DNA from: Sinonovacula constricta
Taxonomy: Eukaryota; Mollusca; Bivalvia; Cardiida; Solecurtidae
Length of the DNA stretch: 64,000 bases
Direction: 5' to 3'
Assembly (NCBI GenBank): GCA_007844125.1
Contig: CM017558.1
Location: 42,470,293 to 42,534,292 of the forward strand
The notes below the pieces were generated by a model that was given only the letters and a program-made list of their open reading frames with translations, had not been told where the DNA came from and did no database searches. Below, piece after piece: positions 37,801 to 46,994 of this stretch. Position 1 is the first letter of the stretch, and each line of letters opens with the position of its first letter. The translations under genes and the position numbers were made by a program.

Positions 37801-40387
37801 ACCCTACCACACCCCTACCCTACCTACAAAAGAAACTGCCAAAAGTCAAAAATAATCGCAAAACCAATTGTCTTTCTTGTACCCTTTGCTCGGGTATGCT
37901 GTTTATTTAAATCAGGACCTTACATATTAATAAATATAATTAAGTTATTTTATCTGATATTTTCGTTTCTACAGAAAATGCAACAGAAGCAAGCACCGTA
38001 GGACCGTCGGGTTCTGATTCAACACAGGATAATGAAAAAAGGACGTTTGAAGATCAAAAGGAAGACAGCGTAGATAGCACTAGTTTTCGAGGTTTTCGCA
38101 AATTAATTCAAGAGGCAAATGAAAGTACAAATGGAAAACTGAATAACATTGAGAAGTTAATACATCTCCTTCAGGAAGGTAATTGGGTATTTAAATAATC
38201 TATGATATTTTGTAAAGTTGCTTATTATAGCTTACATTCTTATTAATTTTGATAAAGGTAAGTTATTGGTAATTAATTAAATTATTAAAAGTAAGTAATC
38301 TGCAGAATTCAGCTTTGATATATTCCGTACCTACAAAAAAAATACTATTTTGCTCAATATCCAAAGTGTGAAGATGCGCATGCTCGGGTAATGGTGTAGG
38401 TTGAGGTAGTCTACACATGTTAGGACAACTGTTAAATCTGTTTCGTTACCTAAGCAACCATTAATGTGGTGTTCTCGCCATTTTCTTTTTTTGTCAGAAG
38501 AACCAACTGGCAGAAATTACCTTTAAGACCAGAAGTCAAATAGTGTTCCTACGTACATCTCAAGACACAAGTTCCCGTATAACTGATTGCATAAGTGTCC
38601 TTTCTAAATTAGCATTAAGTATCAATTTAACATGTTAACAACTTATTTTTCCTTTGGAAAAAGAAAGGACGCCACTTGTCGAATAGTAATTTTTGCATGT
38701 GGGGAGGTCTTCTTGCTGACCTGCTGTGCAACGGTTTCTGCCCAAACGATTGCTTGTCGACTGTCATTAATAAAAACTGGACAATGCTAAAGGAGCATTA
38801 TTGCGACACTGCGATGATTTTCAAAACGAACTAAAAAAGAAACCACCTTTATTTTCGTTACATTTCAGAAAGGTGTAATTTGGCCAGTTCTTCGGAATAC
38901 CTGCCATTAATTTTCCCAGATTCAAATGCAAGAACTGTGGAAGAGGTGTGTTCACAAGATAGTCCAGGTAAACAATGATATGTTTCAATTATTGCTTAAA
39001 TCGTTATGTTGTAATTTAACTTCGTCCTTCATGTGTGACATGTTACCGTCTTTAGGTATTGTGTCATTGTTTCACTATTTAATATAAATCACTGTTTTAG
39101 CTGAGACTTTTTTGTGGCCTGACATACACGAATCATGTGCTTCGTTAAGAATTAGAATCATTGTTATACCAGTTGAGGATTATATAAAATAATTTAATGC
39201 ATGTTTACATTTGAAGGCGACTTTCAACCTGAAGATAACTGTCTTCCTCTAGGTTCATCGGAGCAACTTGACAATAAAAATGAAAATGGTGATCCTGCTA
39301 CAACTGGTAACTGTAAAAATACTTCCGAAACCGTGCAAGCAGCGATACCCACCACAACATATGAAGATCAAAACATTAATCTTGCTGCAGAGAGAAGGGA
39401 TGTCTTCCAAACAGACGGCAATTTTCAAAATCAACCAAGCCCTATGTCTGCTGAAGGTGCAAGACAAGTTGAAACTGCACATAAGTTAACACCACTGGAT
39501 GACAAACATTTGAACAGGTGTACAGGCACAGATCCTCTTTCGGATGCTAAAAATGCCCAAAGTCTGTCAATGAACAATTTATTAATACAGCAGCTAGTGC
39601 ATAAAATAGACCAATTAGAAGCAAATCTAAAAGAAACCAAGAAGCAGAATTACGTAAAAATAGAAGGACCTCGCATGTGCGGACACACAAGTCAATGTCA
39701 GAGTCAAGCTCAGTTGCCTCTTGTGCGTGGTCCAGAACAGCAATACGGATGCCATCTGTTTGCACCGCACACAAACACACAGAGTCCTTATTTCCATGGA
39801 AACTGGTTTCCAAATATCCAGCACGATCCACACATTAGAGTCGATCAGATAACACCGCAAGGTAATACACAGATTCCGTCCTTCAGTAACAACGGTTTCA
39901 GATATACCGGTCAAGAATATCATAATCAACAGTTTGTACCACACACAAACACACAAAGTTCTTATTCCATGGAAACAGGTTTCCAAATATCCAGCACGAT
40001 CCACACATTAGAGTCGATCAGATTACACCGCAAGGTAATACACAGATTCCGTTCTTCAGTAATAACGGTTTCAGATATACCGGTCAAGAATATCATAATC
40101 AACAGTTTGTACCACAAATCTATATGCCCGGGATTAGGCAATTCTCGAATCCTTACGGTAACAGTACTCCATTCTCGCGTCAAGATCCACAAAACAGCAA
40201 TATGCATGGAAATATACAATTCTCAAATACTTACGGTAACAGTACTCCATGCTCTGGTCAGAATCCAGGACTCAGAAATCATCAATTTATACCTCCCACA
40301 AGTACTCACAATACATACAGCCCACGTTTCAACTATCCTCAATCTTTTGGTATGCCTCAAAATCCAGAATATCTAATCAGTCGTTAG
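31625..40387 (+). CDS. Tandem-CARD protein, right copy (eight-exon model)
   Basis: Exons 31625-31811, 32170-32292, 32662-33036, 33756-34013, 34332-34658, 37975-38178, 38869-38967 and 39217-40387. All seven introns are GT-AG and phase 1. Domain order is a Cys-rich head, CARD1, CARD2, a linker with PKLPPR twice, two paralogous acidic/Ser exons, a predicted coiled coil and an N/Q/P-rich repeat tail. The CARDs resemble those of RIG-I/MDA5-type RNA sensors, so a cytosolic innate-immune signalling role is inferred. No helicase exon and no C-terminal membrane segment are visible. The exons total 2744 nt, one base short of a full frame, because a 1-nt deletion near 39966 shifts the last exon. No ATG is fixed. 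The first exon starts in phase 0, compatible with the phase-0 exons upstream at 20618-29969. Confidence 0.8.
32170..32292 (+). CDS. Exon: CARD1 core
   Basis: Acceptor TTCTTTAG, donor GCAG|GTATAC, 123 nt, phase 1 in and out. It encodes the C-terminal CARD1 helices, with VERLIGLIHR followed by PGKWTAFSDALLQA. The W-x2-F-x2-AL pattern before a small residue is typical of RIG-I/MDA5 CARDs. The left copy (10424-10543) is 3 nt shorter and reads a different peptide between KSV and TPGKW. Confidence 0.75.
32662..33036 (+). CDS. Exon: CARD2
   Basis: Acceptor TTTTGCAG, donor ACTG|GTAGGC, 375 nt, phase 1 in and out. It encodes a full second CARD. The block ITDILDKLEEEEVIT is followed by a D-K-E-R helix, then LLLLDLV, then W-x4-F-x2-TLRACGM and EFADSLEEA. 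This order matches CARD2 of RIG-I-like receptors. The left copy (9683-10054) is 3 nt shorter owing to three separate 1-nt differences upstream of the conserved DIAQNMCITD block. Confidence 0.8.
33756..34013 (+). CDS. Exon: proline/basic linker with PKLPPR boxes
   Basis: Acceptor CTTTACAG, donor AATG|GTATTT, 258 nt, phase 1 in and out, same length in the left copy (8708-8965). It encodes a disordered-looking linker with a GGG turn and two PKLPPR boxes about 35 residues apart (PKLPPRQY and PKLPPRYP). PxxPxR is the known class II SH3-ligand pattern, so SH3 or adaptor docking is a reasonable inference. Without splicing the frame runs into a stop just after the donor, which supports the junction. 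Confidence 0.75.
34332..34658 (+). CDS. Exon: acidic/Ser-rich module A
   Basis: Acceptor CTTCATAAG, donor GAAG|GTAATTGGATAT, 327 nt, phase 1. It begins DADEASIVQHSVSDSTR and ends QLNFLEKKDLPEG. The start, the end and the first intron bases resemble the exon at 37975-38178, so the two exons look like an ancient exon duplication. No known domain is recognised. In the left copy this exon (8066-8391) has a 1-nt deletion leading to a stop. Confidence 0.7.
35665..36117. mobile_element. MITE with AAGGTGGTATCC terminal inverted repeats (right arm)
   Basis: Mirror of 6614-7064, 453 bp, with the same inverted ends and TA flanks. Its presence at the same place in both arms shows insertion before the inverted duplication. 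Confidence 0.65.
36714..37188 (-). pseudogene. Broken ORF with HVPREL...YAEVCGNPV block (right arm)
   Basis: Mirror copy of 5523-6005. It keeps a 61-codon open stretch, LDKGGIVYAEVCGNPVLSSY through FDKHLHKLTRQFQK, with DGGVHLLCKY in place of GGGVHLRCKY on the left. The left arm has an extra AAGTTAAC duplication near its end. Confidence 0.5.
37590..37827 (-). repeat. G-rich GGTAGGG minisatellite (right arm)
   Basis: The C-rich complement (CACCCCTACC, CCCTACCCT) of the 4869-5122 array, inside the intron before exon 37975. It is absent from the rest of the window. Confidence 0.85.
37975..38178 (+). CDS. Exon: acidic/Ser-rich module B (paralogue of A)
   Basis: Acceptor TTTCTACAG, donor GAAG|GTAATTGGGTAT, 204 nt, phase 1. 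It starts ENATEASTVGPSGSDSTQ and ends KLNNIEKLIHLLQEG, matching both ends of module A at shorter length. The left copy is 4515-4718, with the same length and frame. Charged and Ser-rich, probably disordered with a short amphipathic helix at its end. Confidence 0.7.
38869..38967 (+). CDS. Exon: short 99-nt linker
   Basis: Acceptor ACATTTCAG, donor CCAG|GTAAAC, 99 nt, phase 1 in and out. It encodes 33 residues (starting ERCNLASSSEYLPLIFPDSN) with no recognised domain. The left copy at 3695-3793 is the same length, with the same splice sites. Confidence 0.65.
39217..40387 (+). CDS. Terminal exon: coiled coil and N/Q/P-rich repeat tail (frameshifted)
   Basis: The acceptor TTTGAAG precedes GCGAC, continuing phase 1. 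An Asn/Thr/Glu-rich part is followed by a heptad-like helix (LLIQQLVHKIDQLEANLKET), then an N/Q/P/F/Y-rich tail with two 58-residue repeats and two shorter FSNxYGNSTP repeats. One T is missing near 39966 relative to the left copy (TATTCCATGG versus TATTTCCATGG). The frame therefore switches inside the second repeat and stops at 40374-40376, replacing the N/Q-rich end with about 130 unrelated residues. The original frame resumes from about 39967 and would end at TAG 40385-40387. Confidence 0.75.
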
Positions 40388-40404
40388 ATTACCAGAAAAC
40401 AAGC

Positions 40405-40410
40405 AATAAA
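40405..40410 (+). promoter_or_regulatory. Polyadenylation signal AATAAA, right CARD gene
   Basis: AATAAA lies 18 nt after the TAG of the intact reading frame. The mirrored hexamer lies after the stop of the left copy (2250-2255). No other strong signal lies nearby, so it is a plausible but unproven 3' end. Confidence 0.45.
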
Positions 40411-42487
40411 ATATTTACGTATTTTCAGATACTGTTCGAGACAATCATTTGACTGATGAGTTCAAAGCAATTGTATGTTTTGCCAACAACCATCTATTTT
40501 ATTGGTTATTGTACATATTCGCAACCATGTTTAATATTTCGGCAGAGGTTTGTTGGTGTAGTGTGTAACATAGAAGCCAAAAAGCCGTTTTAAGCGAGCG
40601 TGACTTCTTTATGCCTAATTAAAAAAACAGACTGATTATATTGTAAAGTATTGCCCTACTTTGTCGCATAATCAGATTCCTCATCGCCGCAATTCCGGGT
40701 TCTTCGAGCTATAAGTAGCTGGGATTACCGGTAATTTAAACCGGGTTGAAATGAAAACACTGTATCTGATTACTTCTAAATTTCTCTGTCAACTAAACAT
40801 GAACTTTTCATATGTTCCTTTATATAATTATAGCAAGCCAAATTTAAATTCACTGAGTGAAAATACAATTTTGCCTACCACAGACTGAACATAAGCATTT
40901 AACTTACACTAAAAATAGATAGATTAACAGCCAACAGTTCCTGACTAAGTAGTATCTTTACACAATTTTTGAAATGCAATGTCATCGAAAGTAAAAGCAG
41001 TTTCAACACAATTAAGAGCCATCAGAAACAGATTTGCTTACAAGTAATTAGTCTTAGTCAAATTATACATAAAATAATAAAATTTATTTGTTACTTTAAC
41101 AAACTAAAGAGATGTATGAATGTAGTATTTGTGGCATGCTTATACATTTTCTGTCAATAATAAATAAACATTGTTTCCACTTTATTCAATCTAAAATTTT
41201 GTGTTGTGTTTCTAAACTTAGATAAAACATATAAGAAAGAAAAAGGTAACATGTATAGAGGGTCTTATTTAAAATAAAACATGTATTTAGCTTTAGAATG
41301 GTCGATACGATTATATAAATGACGATGAATGTTTTTATAAAAAATGTCATATGGAAATGTAAGTAAACTATGCGCTGACTATCGTGTACATACATGTGCG
41401 TTTTACTTGAAGTTGCAAGATTGATTTATCTTAGCTTTTGTATGACAGAGGGATGTATGCAACGATGTATATGGCTCAACAATACAATACTTTCATGTGG
41501 GTTCTTGTGAGAACAGTATATGTGGGACTTCATCGCCATTTTAGTTAGAATATTTTATTGTCTGTTTTTATGCTTAATTATTTACATGTTATATGTTATA
41601 ATTTACATGTTTCAGGATAGGTTATCAAAAGTGTTAATTTAAAAACTAAAAAATCATTTTAAATATATAAAGGGTTCATTGTAATTCAACAGGGTCACAT
41701 TGTCATTGATTAGTACCTCTTACCTCAATAATGCTATGTTGAACGGGTATTCCTCCAACTGACTGTTTAAAGGCAGTAAATGTTGGGTTTGCTGTATTTT
41801 GTATTATGTCTCGTCACAGATATGTGGTAACTTTGTAACTGACCTGGTATGTGAATGTCACGTGCCTTTTTTCATATTTTTAAATGTATGTTGCAGTTCT
41901 TATAGGTCTTGGTAATATTTTCTTATTGTTGATATTTTCGTTTATATAGGCTTTCATGGAATCAACCGTTTTTGATGTCTATTATTTCATTTCAACAGTA
42001 TTCACCTGTGACCTTAGCATTTAATAATAATTAACCAATGTTTTGTATACTTTTGTTTCTGTTTATTGTTCTATTATTTTATTTCTTACGTTTTGCGTTT
42101 TTGAAAATATATTGCTCAAAATACACCGCTTAATTGTTGAATGTATAAAAGTATGTTTATATTTTATCCAGAAATATTTTAGCCTTAGCTTAGCATAAAT
42201 ATATGCATAGAAATGGCGGTCCACTGAGCCTTTTAAATAGTAATGAACTTTTTCATTGAGCGACAATGAATCTTAAGTTGTGTTTTCCGCAGTATGAGCA
42301 TACAGCCATAAAGCTGCACATCTCCATAAGGTCTTCAGCTGTGCACCGTCCGTCTACGAGTGTTTCATTCCTTTAAACCTTGAGACGATGCAAAGGTAGT
42401 GCTGATCTAGGATTGTGCATCTACCATTCGGTGGATGGCTTCAAGCTTTCTTGTGAACGAATGCACCTTAGCCAACTCGACGCTTTT

Positions 42488-43665
42488 TCATCCGTCTTTC
42501 CTAGCTCTTTCACAGCAGCTCTTCGTCCCTTTTCTACAATGCGCAAAGAGTTGTTCATAGAGTGCTTGCAGGGACGCCTGTGCATCCAGCTTCAGCATAG
42601 CCAAGTCCGCACGTTCTTTGCACACTCGCTGCCGGTCTGAGCAGTTTGGCGTCTCTCCTCCCGGCAAAGGGTTATACACTGACCGCAGCAAAACTGTAAG
42701 CTGAGTGGTTCACAGTTACATGTGTCTGACCAAATTCACTTATTCTATGTGAAAACCCATCGTGTCCATGGCCCCTGGGTTCCTAACAGTACAGCTTCAG
42801 CGTTCTTGATCTTTTGCTGGATCATAGATCTTTGCTGTTGCCCTCCTGCTGGACCCCACTGAGTGCGTAATGTCATTCCTAGCACCTGTCTACCACTGCA
42901 GGTAGTCCCAATAATGTCCTTTTGCCTAAATGATTCCGCCAGGTCCACTTTTGGCTGGCTGACCATTTCCTGTCTGTTCCAAATACAATCCCAGCCTTCC
43001 GCACTAGTTAATCACTGGAGTCTCTCAAAGTCACAACTAGTCTTTGCAATTTAAAATCTTCTAGCAGAGAAAAAATAGTAGTTGCAACAGTGTGGGAAAC
43101 TTGGGGCAGTCATAGCCAACGTGGGAGATACAAGTTCCTCTTATGAGTTTGTTGAAATTTCATACATGGGCAATGGCCAGATGAGTCTTGGAAGAAGGCA
43201 GTGTTGATACATTCATGCCTTATATTATCCAGGAAGACATGTCCTGTAAAAGGCTTTCGGCCACTCGTAGACTTGCTGTTGAAGGATCTAAATGTTTTTA
43301 TAGTCTTTGAGGCTATCGTCAAACCACTTTCCAAGGCAGTTAATGGGATTGTTAATTATGGATGGGATGACTTCTTTGAGGGCAATGGTGCCTGATAGCG
43401 TACCTTTTCTGATGACCAAGCATCTTAATTTTTTTGGGTTGGAACTTTATCCTTGCCCAGGAGACTGTGTCCTCTAGGGCCTAGAGCATCAATCGTGCTT
43501 AGATGTAGCTTTCAGTACCGATGGTCAAGTCGTCCATGAACCCTCTGTTTGATGGAAGTCGAATCCCACTTTTTATTTTCGGCCCTGTGGTTTCCCGTTC
43601 TGCTGCGTTGATGATAATGTCCGTGTCCATGATGAAGAGGAGGACCAAAATCCTGCACCAAATAT
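42488..43665 (-). pseudogene. Degenerate LINE reverse transcriptase
   Basis: Minus-strand fragments in several frames. ILVLLFIMDTDIIINAAERE is followed by GFMDDLTI, the palm-domain catalytic FMDD box (43523-43540), then SWARIKFQPKK, RCLVIRKG and CLGKWFDDSLKD. Further down come RQKDIIGTTCSGRQVLGM and QGPWTRW, then the tail at 42488-42690. The order matches the RT and C-terminal region of non-LTR elements. Frameshifts and stops show it is dead. It crosses the outer edge of the right arm (42661). Confidence 0.65.
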
Positions 43666-43669
43666 CTTA

Positions 43670-44780
43670 TCTATATTGATTAAGTATTTACCCTAACAAA
43701 TACAAATTATTCAAGATGCCATTTGTCTATTTTTCATTCTTACGAAACAAAATGATACTCTCCGTAGGCCGTCCATTTTGTATAAAAGATTATTATGTTT
43801 AGCTATTTGTTATACATTTTTACCTTTAAATCGTAATAAATAAAATACATGTCATATGCTCTTTGCGTATCCATCAAACACCATCCTAACTGACTTTTTA
43901 AATAAAAGATTCGTTTTGGGGTAAATCAGGACAAGAATAAAAGCCAAACACTCAGCTAATATGTTGATGCTTTGTTGATTTTTTTTTTACCTGGAATAAC
44001 TGCAACGGTAAATATTTTGGGTTTATGAATGCATTAACTTTTTTATTATACGTAAATTTCCATATATTGAAGAAAACAGTTCTTTATACATGAGGCTGTG
44101 ATAACAACGCTGAGGAATAAATAAAACCCGACAGAAGTGCACAGAAAAGTAAAAATGTTTTTCAATAAAAATTTAACATAAAAATCAAACTACCAGTCCT
44201 TAAGTTAGAGCAATCATAAGCAAAATTTTTCATTGTTTTGGTTTTCTTTAATAAATATAACTTAATCGTTACCATTATTAGTGAAAGTATTAAGGCCAGT
44301 GTATAGTGACGAATTTGGAGCGTCTGCGCAGACGATCGCGCAGATTTGTTTTGATTTGAACTATCCCGCATTCATAGCGTTGTGCTGCGACTTAAATTTC
44401 TGCATGGGATAACTGTCCACCTTCGTTTTTAGGTTAACTTCTTCTACACCACTTAAAGGATTTTAATGAAACTTACGACAAATGTTAGACACTATTTGCA
44501 GATATGCATGAAGAATTATTATCATTCTCTGATCCGTCTGTCAGGCTGTCTGGTCCTTAACCACCAAGTTTAAAGAACTCTGCATCTAAAGTAAGTATTT
44601 TCTGATAGTTTTTCTATATTTCTTTAAGTTTAATTATTTTATTTTTATTTATTATGAGATATTTTTGTAATTATCACTTCAGGGATAGCCTTGTTTGGTT
44701 TTAAATGAAAGCTTTATTTGTGCTGAATGTTAGAAACTGCCATATAGGCTTGTTTACCTTTTTTCACAAAAATATAGTTT
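43670..44780. other. No gene seen
   Basis: AT-rich intergenic DNA between the LINE remnant and GGAAACG copy 3. No supported coding or RNA feature. Confidence 0.5.
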
Positions 44781-44782
44781 AT

Positions 44783-45120
44783 GCCGATTCCTTTATATGT
44801 GATGGAAGACTTTTGCCTCTCCCTATTACTTCTTTCGTCATTTTGCAAACACACCGGAAGTACTTTACCTTTAGAAATTTATCAAACGAAATTTTTAATC
44901 AAAATCGGAACGGAGCGACATGGAACGCTTGAAACGGTAGAAACGGAAGAAACGATAGAAACGCTGGAAGCGTTTGAAATGCAGCGCTGGAAGCGAATAA
45001 AACGAAACGGAAACGCAACGGAAGCGGAATGGAAACGGAGCGGCAAACGCTTCCATGTGAAATGGAAACGAAACGGAGTGGAAACGGGAAAATTGTCAAT
45101 TTCGTGATTTTCAGTACTGT
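44783..45120 (-). mobile_element. GGAAACG-core element, copy 3
   Basis: 338 bp, reverse complement of copy 1: GCCGATTCCTTTATATGTGA, a GGAAACG-rich array, and the end TTTCGTGATTTTCAGTACTG. The repeat core is spaced by GAAACG and GAAGCG variants. Confidence 0.65.
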
Positions 45121-45124
45121 AGTT

Positions 45125-46550
45125 GATATGATATAACAAAGTTAATGTCTGAAAATGGCAACATTGCTTGTTTACATCAACCATACACATGAGGCAATAA
45201 AATGATTATTTCAATGGTAACCCACTGATTTATTTTTTTTATAATCTACAGCTCATATATAAACTAAACTTTTCAGAGTTATTGCAACTAACAAATTTGT
45301 CACTTTCCAGTGACCTTACATGTAATAATATATTTTCCCCTGTATATTAACTTTAGAAGAAAATATCAAATTGATAGATTGGCGAAAGTCGGTGGATGGG
45401 AAGACTTTGACTTTTTTTCTTCACAACTGATGTTTTCAGTGCAATCTGGTCACGACTTCACGGAGTTGATATCAACAAGACGCCATTTGAATATTGTCGT
45501 GTTGTTTGAGGATTTTTGTCTGTAAAGTTACTGTCACTCGTTCGTTTTCTTCAAATTACGTGACTGTTTAAATTTAAATTAATGATAATATTTAGTAGAT
45601 AGCTTGTGGAAAGATGACGAATGGCATTGGATTTCATGTCAGTATGGACACTGTTACTATATAAGTAAAATAACTTTTTACACAGTACAATATCCCAACG
45701 CAATCGCAATTGCCAAGTCCATCACCGTACTATTGTTTCTACTATTGTTTCCCGTGCCCTAGCTCATATAATATCGGAATAGTGTGGCCATCAATGTTAA
45801 GGTTACTATTATTTAAGGTTGTTTCGTTTTCTTCAAATAATTACTTTTATGATTCCGGTATGATGATCAGATTTGGTAGGTAGTTACTTTATAGGTATAC
45901 AAAGAGTAGGTTTGCTTTTGGCGTTGATATGGTCAATGCCACTGTTACTTAACAAATTTTATATTTAATAGTTAATTACGGGATAACCCATTTCGCTCGT
46001 TATATAACTTATGTAAAGAGAAATATTGGGATTGACATTGTGATCAATAGGGCAGATGTTTATGTCACCGTTACATCAATTTTAATTTACTTTAACAAGG
46101 GACATACTTTTATCACATGATCCACCCTGCTTCCATTTAAACACCCATTGTATATTTTGTTTCACCACATAACCTACCGCGCGAGCGTGAGGTAATACTC
46201 ATGCGTTATTTGTTTGGTACCACACTAGTTAGTTATCGTAGCCGAATTACCATTTGATATATTCATACGCGCTGTCAAAAACAATTACAATGGACACTGG
46301 CTTATTTTCACTCAATGATTTTGTTAGCATTGATGGCAAAGGTTCTGTTGTTATTAGAAAAGCTGTTTCAAGAGAAAATGAAAATTTGTATAAGGTAAAT
46401 TTATGTGACACTGACTTTCACTTTGAATTTCCACCCGAAAGACAACAGGTAATACAAAAACTCTACAAATGTGAATCAAGCGTCCAGCCCTCTCACTCAA
46501 GATTCAATTAAGTAAGTGAACATAAGTCGACGAATTTAATCATATGCAAA
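45125..46550. other. Mostly non-coding, two weak ORFs
   Basis: An ORF of 71 codons at 45310-45525 and one of 85 codons at 46254-46511 are open but match nothing I recognise. The second lies just upstream of the recombinase remnant and could be part of the same element. Confidence 0.4.
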
Positions 46551-46554
46551 CAAA

Positions 46555-46990
46555 TAAAAAATACACTGAGCAAGACTTTCAAAGATTTTAAACTGTTAAA
46601 GGCATTTTTCTCCGAAATAAATGAGCCACGAGAAATTCATACAATTCCACCTACTAAGCTGTCAACACTTCTGAGTCGCTTTATTCTAATCGTTACAAAG
46701 CAAGATGGTTATGACTGTGAACCTAGTTGCCAAGTTGGCTAGTTTTGATCCTAAACTTCGCCGACATAATTACGGGGAAAGTATTGTATCTGGGGCACTT
46801 TTTGCAAAACTCAGGGAAACACTGACCAAGAAGCAAAAGCAACTTAAAAGTTGGGAAGGGGAATATGCCAAACAAACGCGAGGCCCTTACTAATGATGAG
46901 GTAGAACTACTTTGGCAGAAGCGTCTACGCCCTTCTGGTTATTCTACACCGGACAGCCCTTTTTTATGTCGCATTAACAACTGTAGACCT
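46555..46990 (+). pseudogene. Crypton-type (KIAA1958/QRICH1-like) recombinase remnant
   Basis: Three frames in order: EQDFQRFKLLKAFFSEINEP then TIPPTKLSTLLSRFILIVTK; next LASFDPKLRRHNYGESIVSG then FAKLRETLTKKQKQLK; next NKREALTNDEVELLWQKR. This matches the N-terminal SAM-like and linker part of Crypton-derived tyrosine recombinase proteins, which usually continue into a catalytic domain. That domain is missing here. A stop near 46740 and a frameshift near 46865 show it is a relic. Confidence 0.65.
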
Positions 46991-46994
46991 ACCT

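Larger units (their letters stand above)
30301..42661 (-). repeat. Right arm of giant inverted repeat
   Basis: Reverse-complement partner of 1-12376. Its inner end (TTTTATCAAATTTACAAGCA at 30301) matches the last bases before the N gap. Its outer end lies inside a LINE remnant that continues rightwards without a partner in the window. The sequence just inside the arm (30301 to about 31250) also has a third, more diverged direct copy at about 27420-28440. Confidence 0.97.
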
